Origin: a virus
Virus record (IMG/VR): IMGVR_UViG_3300043410_000997
Coordinates: 1-27,657 of that record
DNA: 27,657 bases
Direction: 5' to 3' (one strand)
Shown one piece after another: positions 13,115 to 20,712 of this stretch. The first letter of the stretch is position 1. Every line of letters begins with the position of its first letter. The notes beneath the pieces were generated by a model that did no database searches, was not told where the DNA came from, and saw only the letters and a program-made list of their open reading frames with translations. The position numbers and the translations under genes were made by a program.

Positions 13115-15537
13115 TGGCTATTGTTTTTCCCATTGCGTATAAAACTGACACTTCAGGTTTGAAGAAGGCTCAGAGTGAGTTTGGTCAGTTCGCTAAGGGT
13201 TTGAAGTCGACTCTGGGCGCGTTGGGTGTTGGTCTTGGTGTTGCTGAGGTCGCTAATCAGTTGCGTGACGCTGCTAAGGCTGCTGTTGAGGATTCTAAGA
13301 GCCAAGCTCTGCTCGCTAATGCCTTGAAGAATACTGTTGGTGCTAATGCTGATCAGATTGCTTCGGTTGAGCAGTCGATTTCGCAGATGCAGATGCAGGC
13401 TGCTGTTGCTGATGATGCTATCCGGCCAGCGTTTTCTTCGCTTGTTACTTCTACGCATGATGTGGCTCAGGCTACTGACCTTATGGGTGTTGCTCTTGAT
13501 TTGGCAGCCTATAAGGGTGTTGATTTGCAGACTGCTGCTGATGCTTTGGCTAAGGCTCATCAGGGTGTAACTAAGGGCTTGTTCCAGTTGATGCCGGAGT
13601 TGCGTAACTCGGCTAACTACATGGATACTTTGCGGGCTAATACTCGTGGTGCTGCTGAAGCTGCTGCGAACAATGATCCGTTCCAGCAGATGAGCATTGT
13701 TGTTCAGGATTTGCAGGAGCGTGTTGGTTATTATCTGCTCCCTGCTTTGAAGGATTTGGCTGCTTTCCTTCGGTCTAGTGATTTCGCTTCGGCTATGGAA
13801 GGTGCGTTCATCAACTTTGACCAGTTGAGTAAGGCTGCTTCTAACTTGTCTGGCATTATTCCTGGACTTAAGGGAAATATGCAGGACTTCTGGAAGTTCT
13901 TGGGTTCTGCTGGTACTTCTAACATTTTGACTCAGTTTGCTGGCCAGTTGAACCTGCTTAAGGTTCTTATGGATCGTTTGCAGGGTAAGAATACTACTGC
14001 AAATAACTCGCTGAGTGCTGAAGCTAGTCGTTTGACTAATGCGGCTAAGGCTTGGCAGATGAGTCAGGCTGGTGGTGGCGGTGTTGACTTAAAGCCGATT
14101 AACCCTAAGCCTGGTCAGGTTTACACTTACATGAACTATGCTGACGGCCAGAATCAGCCGGCGGTGTGGTGGACTCAGACTTGGACTGGTAAGACTTGGA
14201 CTAAGCCTGTCCGTATGACTTACAAGAGCGGTAGTGCAGGTTCTTCATCTAAGACTTCTACTGCTAATACTGCTGCCGCTGACGCGCTTGCACAGCGTAT
14301 CCAAGACATCAAAGATTTCAAGGACACGATTGCTACGAACCTTGAGGACTTGATTCCTACGACTCGTGTCACTTCGGAGATGGGTGAGTTCCAGCGTCAG
14401 GTCGTTGATGGCTTTGATGCGGTCGCTCAGTCGATGAAGGATGCTTTCGACAATAAGTTGATTACGGCTGAGGCTTTGGCTGTTTTCCAGAAGTATGCTG
14501 CCGGTGAGAAGGCTGCTTTGGAAACCATTGCGAAGGCTCGTGATGTGTTGTCGAAGAAGATTGACATTGCGAAGCAGTTGACTCAGAGTGTTCGTGATTT
14601 TGCGAACATTACTAGGTCGATTAATAGTCAGTCTGAATCTGTTACTGAGAGTTACACCAAGGTTATTGATGGTGTGAATGTAACGATTTCTAAGACTATG
14701 GAGGTCGCTAAGGCTACTGATGTTGTGGCCGCGTATAAGGCGATCATTGATAAGACTAAGAACTTTGCTACTAATCTGAAGGCGTTGAAGGCTGCTGGTT
14801 TGAATGGCCAGTTGTTTGCTCAGATTGTTTCGGCTGGTGTTGATGCTGGTGGTGAGACTGCGGCAGCGATTGTTGCTGGTGGTGCTGACACTATTGCTAG
14901 TTTGAATGATTTGTTTGGTCAGTTGGATGATACTGCGACTACGATTGCAGCGACTTCGACTGACATCATGTATCAGACTGGTCTTGACATTACTAATAGT
15001 TTCATTGATGGTTTGATGGCTCAGGATACGGCGTTGCAGAATGCTGCATCGACTTTGGCTACTAACTTCAATAATGCTTTCAAGAACGCTCTTGATGTCG
15101 CTGTGCCGTCTTCTGGTGGTGCAGGTGGTGGTGGTGGCGCAGTTGCGAATGTGTTTGAGAACGCGAACATTCCTTCGACTACTACTTCGGGTGCTGCTCT
15201 CGGTGATGCGATTGTTGCCGGTGTCTTGAACCCTATTCAGACTGTCGTTGAGAAGGTGACTACTGCAAGCCAGAATGTCGCTGATCTGTTGCCTAGTTAC
15301 ATGGGTTACGAGAAGTCTGCTTTGGCGGGTATGACTGTTGCTGCACCGTCTGTTCAAAGCTTCGCACCTGGTACGCTCCCTGCCTATATGTCTGCCGAGA
15401 TTGCAGCCATGTCACCTACCTATAACTTGACTGTGAATGCTGGTATGGGTTCTAACGGTAAGGACATTGGTTTGACTATTGTTCAGGCTTTGAGTCAGTA
15501 TGAGCGCACTAACGGCGCAGTGTATGTGAGGGCATAG
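13114..15537 (+). CDS. Tape measure protein
   Basis: An 807-residue, mostly helical protein, the longest gene here, placed after the chaperones. It starts with ATG overlapping the preceding stop. It has the Ala/Gln/Lys-rich heptads of tape measures. Using the usual 0.15 nm per residue, it predicts a tail of about 120 nm. Residues about 320-380 form a Gly-rich, Trp-rich segment (AVWWTQTWTGKTWTKP) unlike the rest and likely beta. The C-terminus (SPTYNLTVNAGMGSNGKD onward) resembles the conserved end of actinophage tape measures. The product sets tail length and is ejected with the DNA. Confidence 0.93.
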   Translation: MAIVFPIAYKTDTSGLKKAQSEFGQFAKGLKSTLGALGVGLGVAEVANQLRDAAKAAVEDSKSQALLANALKNTVGANADQIASVEQSISQMQMQAAVADDAIRPAFSSLVTSTHDVAQATDLMGVALDLAAYKGVDLQTAADALAKAHQGVTKGLFQLMPELRNSANYMDTLRANTRGAAEAAANNDPFQQMSIVVQDLQERVGYYLLPALKDLAAFLRSSDFASAMEGAFINFDQLSKAASNLSGIIPGLKGNMQDFWKFLGSAGTSNILTQFAGQLNLLKVLMDRLQGKNTTANNSLSAEASRLTNAAKAWQMSQAGGGGVDLKPINPKPGQVYTYMNYADGQNQPAVWWTQTWTGKTWTKPVRMTYKSGSAGSSSKTSTANTAAADALAQRIQDIKDFKDTIATNLEDLIPTTRVTSEMGEFQRQVVDGFDAVAQSMKDAFDNKLITAEALAVFQKYAAGEKAALETIAKARDVLSKKIDIAKQLTQSVRDFANITRSINSQSESVTESYTKVIDGVNVTISKTMEVAKATDVVAAYKAIIDKTKNFATNLKALKAAGLNGQLFAQIVSAGVDAGGETAAAIVAGGADTIASLNDLFGQLDDTATTIAATSTDIMYQTGLDITNSFIDGLMAQDTALQNAASTLATNFNNAFKNALDVAVPSSGGAGGGGGAVANVFENANIPSTTTSGAALGDAIVAGVLNPIQTVVEKVTTASQNVADLLPSYMGYEKSALAGMTVAAPSVQSFAPGTLPAYMSAEIAAMSPTYNLTVNAGMGSNGKDIGLTIVQALSQYERTNGAVYVRA

Positions 15538-16760
15538 TGTCTAGGCCTGTTCAAAAGGTTGAGCTTGGTTTCGGTGACAACGCTCCAGGTAACTGGTTTA
15601 CTTTGGATAACGCTACTCGTGGTGTTTTGGATGGTTCGACTTATGTGTTGTCGGGTGCGTCTTACTATGACATTACGCAGTATGTGAAGAATGTGTCGGT
15701 GCAGCGTGGTAAGAACCGCGAACTTGACCGTTTCAATGCTGGCCGTATCAGTATCACTGTCGATAACCGTACTCGTTTGTTTGACCCGACTTTCGCTGCA
15801 TCACCGTTTTATGGTCAGATCGTGCCGAGGCGTGACATTCGTTACACTGCCGGTACTGCTGTTCAGTTCACTGGTTTGGTTGATGACTGGAATCTTGACT
15901 ACACCCCTGACCGTCAGTCGACTGCTTCGGCTACGGGTTATGACGGGTTTTCGCTTCTCGCCGGTCAGGTGTTGACTGGTGGTACTGCTACTAGTCAGTT
16001 GTCGGGTGCGCGTATTAACGCGGTTTTGAATGACCCTAAAGTGAACTGGTCTGCGACTACTCGCGCGATTGATGCGGGTCAAGAGACTTTGCAGGCTGAT
16101 GTGATTGCAGCGAATCAGGATGTTATTTCGTACATTAATACGATTGAGCAGACTGAGCCTGGTGTGTTCTTTATGGATAAAAAGAACTTTGCGACTTTCA
16201 AGGATCGTGCTTCGATTGTTGCTTCTAGCACTGCACCTATTTTGGCTGATGATGGTTCGGGTATTCCTTACAGCCAGATTAAGGTTGTGTATGGTTCTGA
16301 GCTTCTATACAACCAGGTTGTTGCTACTCGTTTGAATGGTGGTACGGCTACTGCGAATGATGCGACTTCGCAAGCTGCTTATGGTATTCGTACTTGGGAA
16401 CTGAATGGGTTGCTGCATAATACTGATTTGGCGATGGCGAATCTTGCGGCTTATCTTGTGAATCAGTATTCGACTCCTGAGTTCCGCTTTGAATCTGTCG
16501 ATATTGTGTTGAATGATTTGACTCCAACTCAGCAGACTACTTTGTTGAATCTTGAGATTGGTCAGGTTTGCAACATTGTCTTTACCCCGAATGGTATTAC
16601 TCCAGCTATTAACAAGATGGCTGAAGTGTTGGGTATTAGTCACATTGTTGATGCTGAGGTTCATCGCATGGTTTTGAACTTCCAAACCCTTGACCTTGGT
16701 TTGTTTATTCTGGATGATACTAGGTTCGGTTTGCTAGACTTGAATTCGTTGGGATTATAG
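15537..16760 (+). CDS. Minor tail protein (distal tail / tail tip)
   Basis: A 407-residue protein; GTG overlaps the tape measure TAG. YDITQYVKNVSVQRGKNRELDRFNAGRI and VDNRTRLFDP are hallmark segments of a minor tail family that follows the tape measure in many actinobacterial phages. It probably forms the baseplate or tail tip. The fold looks beta-rich. No enzymatic motif is visible. The family assignment is good; the exact position in the tail is inference from gene order. Confidence 0.82.
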   Translation: MSRPVQKVELGFGDNAPGNWFTLDNATRGVLDGSTYVLSGASYYDITQYVKNVSVQRGKNRELDRFNAGRISITVDNRTRLFDPTFAASPFYGQIVPRRDIRYTAGTAVQFTGLVDDWNLDYTPDRQSTASATGYDGFSLLAGQVLTGGTATSQLSGARINAVLNDPKVNWSATTRAIDAGQETLQADVIAANQDVISYINTIEQTEPGVFFMDKKNFATFKDRASIVASSTAPILADDGSGIPYSQIKVVYGSELLYNQVVATRLNGGTATANDATSQAAYGIRTWELNGLLHNTDLAMANLAAYLVNQYSTPEFRFESVDIVLNDLTPTQQTTLLNLEIGQVCNIVFTPNGITPAINKMAEVLGISHIVDAEVHRMVLNFQTLDLGLFILDDTRFGLLDLNSLGL

Positions 16761-16770
16761 GAGTTTTATT

Positions 16771-17295
16771 ATGGCCGGTGCTGGCTGGAGAACATTTACT
16801 TCGGGTGCGGTTTTGACTGCTGCTCAGGTTCAGACTTATTTGCAGGATCAGGTTGTTCAGGTTTATGCGTCTACTTCTGCCCGTACTGCTGCTCTAGGTA
16901 CTTCTGTTAGTGCCGGTATGGTGTCGTTTATTACTGGTACTGAAGGCCTGGATGTTTACACTCACGGTTCGTGGACTGGTCTAAACTATTCGACTGTTCA
17001 GAATGGTACGGTTGCTGCCTATACTGCGACTGCGAACGATGCGAACACTCTCTATGTTTTGAGCTCGGCTTCGGCTCAGACTTTCACGATCCCTGACTTG
17101 TTTGATATTGGTGAGCGTGTGGATATTATTCGTGATGGTGCGGGTACTGTGACTATTGCTGCGGGTACTGGTATGACTACTTTGGCTGGTGCTGGTACGG
17201 CTAAGTCTTCGTTTACGATTAGTCAGCAGTATGGTGCTGCTTCGGTGACTAAGGTTGCAGCGAATTCGTATCGTATTGTTGGAAGTATTGCCTGA
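16771..17295 (+). CDS. Minor tail protein, fibre-like (174 aa)
   Basis: TAGGAG precedes the ATG. The opening GWRTFTSGAVLTAAQVQTYLQDQVVQVYAS is a motif seen at the start of many actinophage tail or fibre proteins and probably attaches to the tail tip. The C-terminal part (about residues 80-174) is a Thr/Ala/Gly-rich beta region (FTIPDLFDIGERVDIIRDGAGTVTI) typical of tail spikes and fibres. Its stop overlaps the next ATG. Confidence 0.75.
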   Translation: MAGAGWRTFTSGAVLTAAQVQTYLQDQVVQVYASTSARTAALGTSVSAGMVSFITGTEGLDVYTHGSWTGLNYSTVQNGTVAAYTATANDANTLYVLSSASAQTFTIPDLFDIGERVDIIRDGAGTVTIAAGTGMTTLAGAGTAKSSFTISQQYGAASVTKVAANSYRIVGSIA

Positions 17296-17840
17296 TGCCT
17301 TGGATGCCTTTGGGTTGGGTCGGGGCTTCAGGTGCGGTTTCAGGTGGCCCAACTTTTGAATTGATTAGTACGACTCTTGTTGGGTCTGCTGTTGCTTCCG
17401 TATCTTTTACCCTCACTTCTGCTCAACAGGCCGCTTACAAGCATTTGCAATTGCGTTTAACTGGTCAGCCTGTTGCTAATGGTGCAACTATGTGGGTGCA
17501 GTTCAATGGCGATAACGCTTCAAACTATAATCACCACTATTTGTATGGTAATGGTTCGACTGTGACTTCCGGTAATGGTGCTACTGCTAACGGTGTTCTT
17601 GTGGGTGGTGTTTCGGGTTTCGGTAATACTATTTTTATGGATGCAGTAATGGATATTCTGGATGTTCAATCAACTTCAAAAAATAAAACTACGCGTTGTT
17701 TGTCGGGTTCTTCGACTGAGATTGATTTGGCTTCTGGTTTGTGGCGTTCGACTGCTGCGATTAGTTCGTTGACGGTTTATTTCACAGGAACAAATGTGAA
17801 TACTAACAGCCGTTTTAGTTTGTATGGGGTGCGCGGCTAA
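17295..17840 (+). CDS. Tail fibre-like protein, paralog 1 of 3
   Basis: A 181-residue beta-rich protein, first of three adjacent genes sharing one plan: an opening ...LISTTLVGSAVASVSF, a middle WVQFNGDNASNYNHHYLYGNG, and an ending AISSLTVYF...SRFSLYGV. Coupled by one-base overlaps on both sides. The plan looks like a small jelly-roll or lectin-like module, and the place after the tail tip suggests receptor binding. No specific family recognised beyond this. Confidence 0.72.
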   Translation: MPWMPLGWVGASGAVSGGPTFELISTTLVGSAVASVSFTLTSAQQAAYKHLQLRLTGQPVANGATMWVQFNGDNASNYNHHYLYGNGSTVTSGNGATANGVLVGGVSGFGNTIFMDAVMDILDVQSTSKNKTTRCLSGSSTEIDLASGLWRSTAAISSLTVYFTGTNVNTNSRFSLYGVRG

Positions 17841-18313
17841 TGGCTAATGCTCATGTTTTGATTTCATCACAAACGGTTAGTTCGGCTGTAAATAGTATTT
17901 CATTTAACAGTATTCCCGGCATTTATCGTGATTTAATTTTAGTTGTCAACGGGACAACAGATGTATCCACCAACCCTCAATTGCAATTCAATGGTGATAC
18001 TGCAAACTTGTCATATCTGCGTATGGGTGGAAATGGCACTTCGATTTATTCATCAACAAATACTAATGCTGGTTATTTTGGTGATGTTTCTGCTGGGGAT
18101 ATCTCTATGATGATAGTTAATATTTTCGACTATGCTCAAACGGATAAACATAAAACTTCTCTAAGTCGTAGCGCCCCAGCAACGGCACAATCTTCTGCGT
18201 GGGTTACTAAATGGGCCTCAACGGCAACAATAACTTCGATGGTAGTCTTGTCTGGAATTAGCACAAACTGGTCTATTGGCGCGAAATTTTATCTTTACGG
18301 GGTATTAGCATGA
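17840..18313 (+). CDS. Tail fibre-like protein, paralog 2 of 3
   Basis: A 157-residue protein sharing the plan of its upstream neighbour: LISSQTVSSAVNSISFNSIPG at the start, LQFNGDTANLSYLRMGGNG in the middle, ITSMVVLSG...GAKFYLYGVLA at the end. Its base composition is more A/T-rich and uses TCA and ACA codons more often than the tail genes before it, which hints at separate acquisition or fast evolution. Start overlaps the preceding stop; its own stop overlaps the next start as ATGA. Confidence 0.7.
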   Translation: MANAHVLISSQTVSSAVNSISFNSIPGIYRDLILVVNGTTDVSTNPQLQFNGDTANLSYLRMGGNGTSIYSSTNTNAGYFGDVSAGDISMMIVNIFDYAQTDKHKTSLSRSAPATAQSSAWVTKWASTATITSMVVLSGISTNWSIGAKFYLYGVLA

Positions 18314-18807
18314 CCTATAACTTGATTTCAACGGTTACTGTTGGTGCGGGTGGTGCAGCCAGTATTGACTTCAACGGCATCAGCGGTTCGTTCACCGACC
18401 TCTTGCTGGTCTATTCCCTACGTGATAATCGAGCAGACTATACAAGCATTGTTGCACTCACAATAAATGGAGTGACAACCAATAGAGTTTGGCGAAACCT
18501 GACCGGAGGTAGTGGTACACCTAGTTCCAATAATGGTGCGACCTATTGGATTGGTTCAATCAATGGTGCTTTAGCAACTGCAAACACTTTTGCCAATGGT
18601 CAGACTTATATTCCAAATTATGCTGGTTCGACAAATAAAAGTATGAGTAGCGATACTGTTACTGAAACTAATGGTTCGCAAAGTGAAAACTCTATTTTTT
18701 CTAATCTTTGGTCGCAAACTTCAGCCATTACCAGTCTGAGCCTTGCGTGTCCTTTAGCAACGGCTTTCGCCCAATACTCCACCGCTTCTCTTTACGGAAT
18801 AAATTAA
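18310..18807 (+). CDS. Tail fibre-like protein, paralog 3 of 3
   Basis: A 165-residue protein starting at an ATGA overlap. It again begins YNLISTVTVGAGGAASIDFNGISGSFTDLLLVYSLRD and ends AITSLSLACP...YSTASLYGIN, matching the other two. The middle is longer and Ser/Asn/Thr-rich. The three genes probably arose by tandem duplication and encode alternative or hetero-oligomeric receptor-binding tips. The last gene of the tail operon before an insertion. Confidence 0.7.
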   Translation: MTYNLISTVTVGAGGAASIDFNGISGSFTDLLLVYSLRDNRADYTSIVALTINGVTTNRVWRNLTGGSGTPSSNNGATYWIGSINGALATANTFANGQTYIPNYAGSTNKSMSSDTVTETNGSQSENSIFSNLWSQTSAITSLSLACPLATAFAQYSTASLYGIN

Positions 18808-18816
18808 GGAATCGAA

Positions 18817-18840
18817 ATGACTGAAATTCTACAAAACTAA
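18817..18840 (+). pseudogene. Orphan copy of the start of the gene at 19502
   Basis: TTAAGGA, then ATG and seven codons reading MTEILQN, then TAA. The intact gene at 19502 starts MTEVLQK with almost the same bases and also has AAAGGA upstream. This is best read as the original ribosome binding site and start of that gene, separated by the inserted endonuclease gene, which brought its own copy. Confidence 0.6.
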
Positions 18841-18867
18841 TGTCATTATCTACGATAAAATAGTTGT

Positions 18868-19509
18868 ATGTGTTCTGTTGAAAACTGTACAACTCCGAGT
18901 CGTATTGTAAAAGGTTTCTGCCTAACTCACTACCGTCGGTGGAGAGTGACAGGCAATCCAAATAAAACCGTTTTTGATTTGCGCAGAGAAACCAAACAAA
19001 CAATCTGCCATATCGCGGACTGTGAAACAAAAATCTATATCCGTAATCTATGTCACAATCATTACCGTCGGTGGAAGAATTATGGCAATCCAGAAGCGAC
19101 TGAATTAAAATCAAGGCCTTATGGAACAAAAAAATGCATGATAGACGATTGTCAAAAGAAACACATGGCTAAAGGCTATTGTCAAATGCATTATTGTCGC
19201 TGGAAAAAATACGGTGACCCGATGATAACAAGGCAAAAAGGTTTTTCATTGGATACTGGCGGTTATGTTTGGAAGAATGGCATGGCTGAACATCGTTTAG
19301 TGATGGAGCAAGTTCTTAATCGTAAGTTATTGCCAGGTGAGAATGTCCATCACAGGAACGGTAATCGTCAAGATAATAGACCGGAGAATCTGGAGTTGTG
19401 GTCTGTTTCTCAGCCTCCGGGTCAGCGTGTTGAGGACAAGGTAAAATGGGCTTTAGAACTTATCGCTTTTTATGCTCCGGAAAGATTAAAGGATATTGAC
19501 AATGACTGA
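18868..19509 (+). CDS. HNH homing-type endonuclease with three zinc-finger repeats
   Basis: A 213-residue protein. Three repeats of the plan C-x4-C-x(n)-GxC-x2-HYRRW lie at about residues 2-25, 47-70 and 90-114, and probably bind zinc and DNA. The HNH core follows: AEHRLVMEQ, then GENVHHRNGNRQDNRPENLELW near 157-178. This is a typical free-standing phage homing endonuclease. The region is richer in A than its neighbours, has its own AT-rich upstream stretch (GATAAAATAG near 18853-18862) and splits a tail operon. Its 3' end overlaps the next gene by 8 bases and supplies that gene's ribosome binding site. Confidence 0.9.
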   Translation: MCSVENCTTPSRIVKGFCLTHYRRWRVTGNPNKTVFDLRRETKQTICHIADCETKIYIRNLCHNHYRRWKNYGNPEATELKSRPYGTKKCMIDDCQKKHMAKGYCQMHYCRWKKYGDPMITRQKGFSLDTGGYVWKNGMAEHRLVMEQVLNRKLLPGENVHHRNGNRQDNRPENLELWSVSQPPGQRVEDKVKWALELIAFYAPERLKDIDND

Positions 19510-19726
19510 AGTTTTGCAGAAGTTGGTTGTGGATTGTAGTTCGGGTGAGGCTACGTATGTACCGCTCACTCCAGAAGAGATTAGTCAGCGTGAAGCCGAT
19601 GCACAGGCTTACGCTGCGGAACAGGCTGCTCGTGAAGCAGAAGCCGCACAGAAGGCTACGGCCCGTGCAGCGTTGTTGAAGAAGTTGGGTATTACTGCTG
19701 AGGAAGCCGCGCTTCTCCTAGGTTAG
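19502..19726 (+). CDS. Small helical protein (74 aa)
   Basis: The ATG at 19502 has AAAGGA at 19488-19493, so I prefer it to a TTG six bases upstream. The product begins MTEVLQKLVVDCSSGE, then VPLTPEEISQREADAQAYAAEQAAREAEAAQKATARAALLKKLG, a long Ala/Glu helix. Small proteins of this plan occur downstream of tail-tip genes in actinophages; the function is not known. It overlaps the homing endonuclease end by 8 bases. Confidence 0.72.
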   Translation: MTEVLQKLVVDCSSGEATYVPLTPEEISQREADAQAYAAEQAAREAEAAQKATARAALLKKLGITAEEAALLLG

Positions 19727-19740
19727 AATAGTATTGCCGC

Positions 19741-19775
19741 CTACGCAACGGAATGAACCTGGAGCAGTTGCGTGG
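19741..19775 (+). promoter_or_regulatory. Hairpin covering the start codon of the holin-like gene
   Basis: CTACGCAAC (19741-19749) pairs with GTTGCGTGG (19767-19775): seven Watson-Crick pairs, one G:T and one more C:G pair. The GTG start (19772-19774) lies in the 3' arm, and GGAG (19760-19763) is in the 17-base loop. Closed, it would hide the start codon and delay translation. Confidence 0.55.
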
Positions 19776-20005
19776 ATGACATGACCCCTAAATGGGCTGT
19801 TGAATTGATGATCCGATTTGAGAAGTTGGATTCTAAGATTTCGGCGGCTGAGGAACGCAACTCTTTGCATTCTGAGTGGGCTACTCGTAGCATCAAGGAT
19901 TTTGAGATGCGTCTGCGCGCACTAGAGCAGTTCCGTTGGTTGTCAGTAGGTATTGCGCTTGCTGTCAGTACCTTGATTACTGTGATTGCGAAGTTGGTGG
20001 CTTAA
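19772..20005 (+). CDS. Holin-like membrane protein with coiled coil (77 aa)
   Basis: GTG start with GGAG 8 bases upstream; an ATG at 19781 is an alternative. Residues 1-52 are charged and helical (ELMIRFEKLDSKISAAEERN...), followed by one membrane segment near residues 54-76 (LSVGIALAVSTLITVIAKLVA). This coiled-coil-plus-C-terminal-anchor plan resembles XhlA-type lysis proteins. It is directly followed by the M23 peptidase gene. A holin or lysis-accessory role is inferred from context. Confidence 0.65.
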   Translation: MDDMTPKWAVELMIRFEKLDSKISAAEERNSLHSEWATRSIKDFEMRLRALEQFRWLSVGIALAVSTLITVIAKLVA

Positions 20006-20458
20006 ATGGGTGAAGTTGTGAAACGTAATTGGCGGCAGCCTCTTGACAAGTTCAAGATTACTTGCGTTTTCGGGTTGAAGGATGAATATCACCCGAATGG
20101 CCATCGGGGTACTGATTATGCGGGTGTTCCGGAGGGTACTCCGTTGAAGGCTGTCGCTGACGGTATGACGGTTGTTTTGAATAAGGGTGTCAAGGATTCG
20201 GCTGTTCTCGGCAATGTTTTGGTGTTGCAGATCGGGTCACGCTTTTTTGGTTACTGCCACATGAAGGAGCAGTCGGCTTTGAAGGTGGGTGACAAGGTGA
20301 ATGCTGGTGATGTTGTGGGCAAGATGGGTAATACTGGTTCTGCTTCGCATGGCGCACACCTGCACTTCACGCTTTCGGATACTGTCGCTGGTGTTTATAG
20401 CGGTACGGTTATGGATGCTCACCAGTTCCTTGAGGACAAGATTGCGGGCGAGAAATGA
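20006..20458 (+). CDS. M23 peptidase, probable endolysin
   Basis: A 150-residue LytM-type zinc peptidase. The metal ligands are visible: H33 and D37 in HRGTD and H120 in HLH (with H118), plus H85 near the active site. Such enzymes cut the peptide part of peptidoglycan. There is no signal peptide and no separate wall-binding domain; the protein is the bare catalytic domain. It lies between two membrane protein genes, so release through a holin is likely. The ATG directly follows the preceding stop. A tail-associated peptidase is less likely given context. Confidence 0.87.
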   Translation: MGEVVKRNWRQPLDKFKITCVFGLKDEYHPNGHRGTDYAGVPEGTPLKAVADGMTVVLNKGVKDSAVLGNVLVLQIGSRFFGYCHMKEQSALKVGDKVNAGDVVGKMGNTGSASHGAHLHFTLSDTVAGVYSGTVMDAHQFLEDKIAGEK

Positions 20459-20712
20459 GACTCCTCGGCAATGTTTTGATGCGTATCCTAGCAACCTTTG
20501 TAGCGTCTGTTCTCGGCACTATTGGTGCTGGTGCGTTGGTTGGTGCTAACCCATACATTTCGGCTTGTATCGGTGGTTTGCTGGCTGTCGCTAAAGTCGT
20601 TGAGCGTTTGTCTATTGCTTTTTTGGAGGATGGCAAGTTGTCGCTTGACGAGATTAATGCAGCGTTCAGCCAGGTTGTTCAGTTGAAGCAGTCTAAGAAT
20701 GAAGAAGTCTAA
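20455..20712 (+). CDS. Holin-like membrane protein (85 aa)
   Basis: ATGA overlap with the M23 peptidase gene. Two hydrophobic segments, about residues 8-30 (LMRILATFVASVLGTIGAGALVG) and 34-55, are followed by a charged C-terminal tail (FLEDGKLSLDEINAAFSQVVQLKQSKNEEV). Size and plan fit a class II-type holin. Its 3' end overlaps the next gene by 14 bases. Confidence 0.68.
   Translation: MRLLGNVLMRILATFVASVLGTIGAGALVGANPYISACIGGLLAVAKVVERLSIAFLEDGKLSLDEINAAFSQVVQLKQSKNEEV

Noticed and set aside
14245-15357. Long open frame on the minus strand inside the tape measure gene (370 codons)
   Set aside because: A shadow of the codon bias of the plus-strand gene; the product is Ser/Arg-rich with no family features, and the opposite strand is a clear tape measure gene.
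18817-18840. Functional seven-residue leader peptide
   Set aside because: Possible, but its near identity with the start of the gene at 19502 is better explained by duplication at endonuclease insertion.
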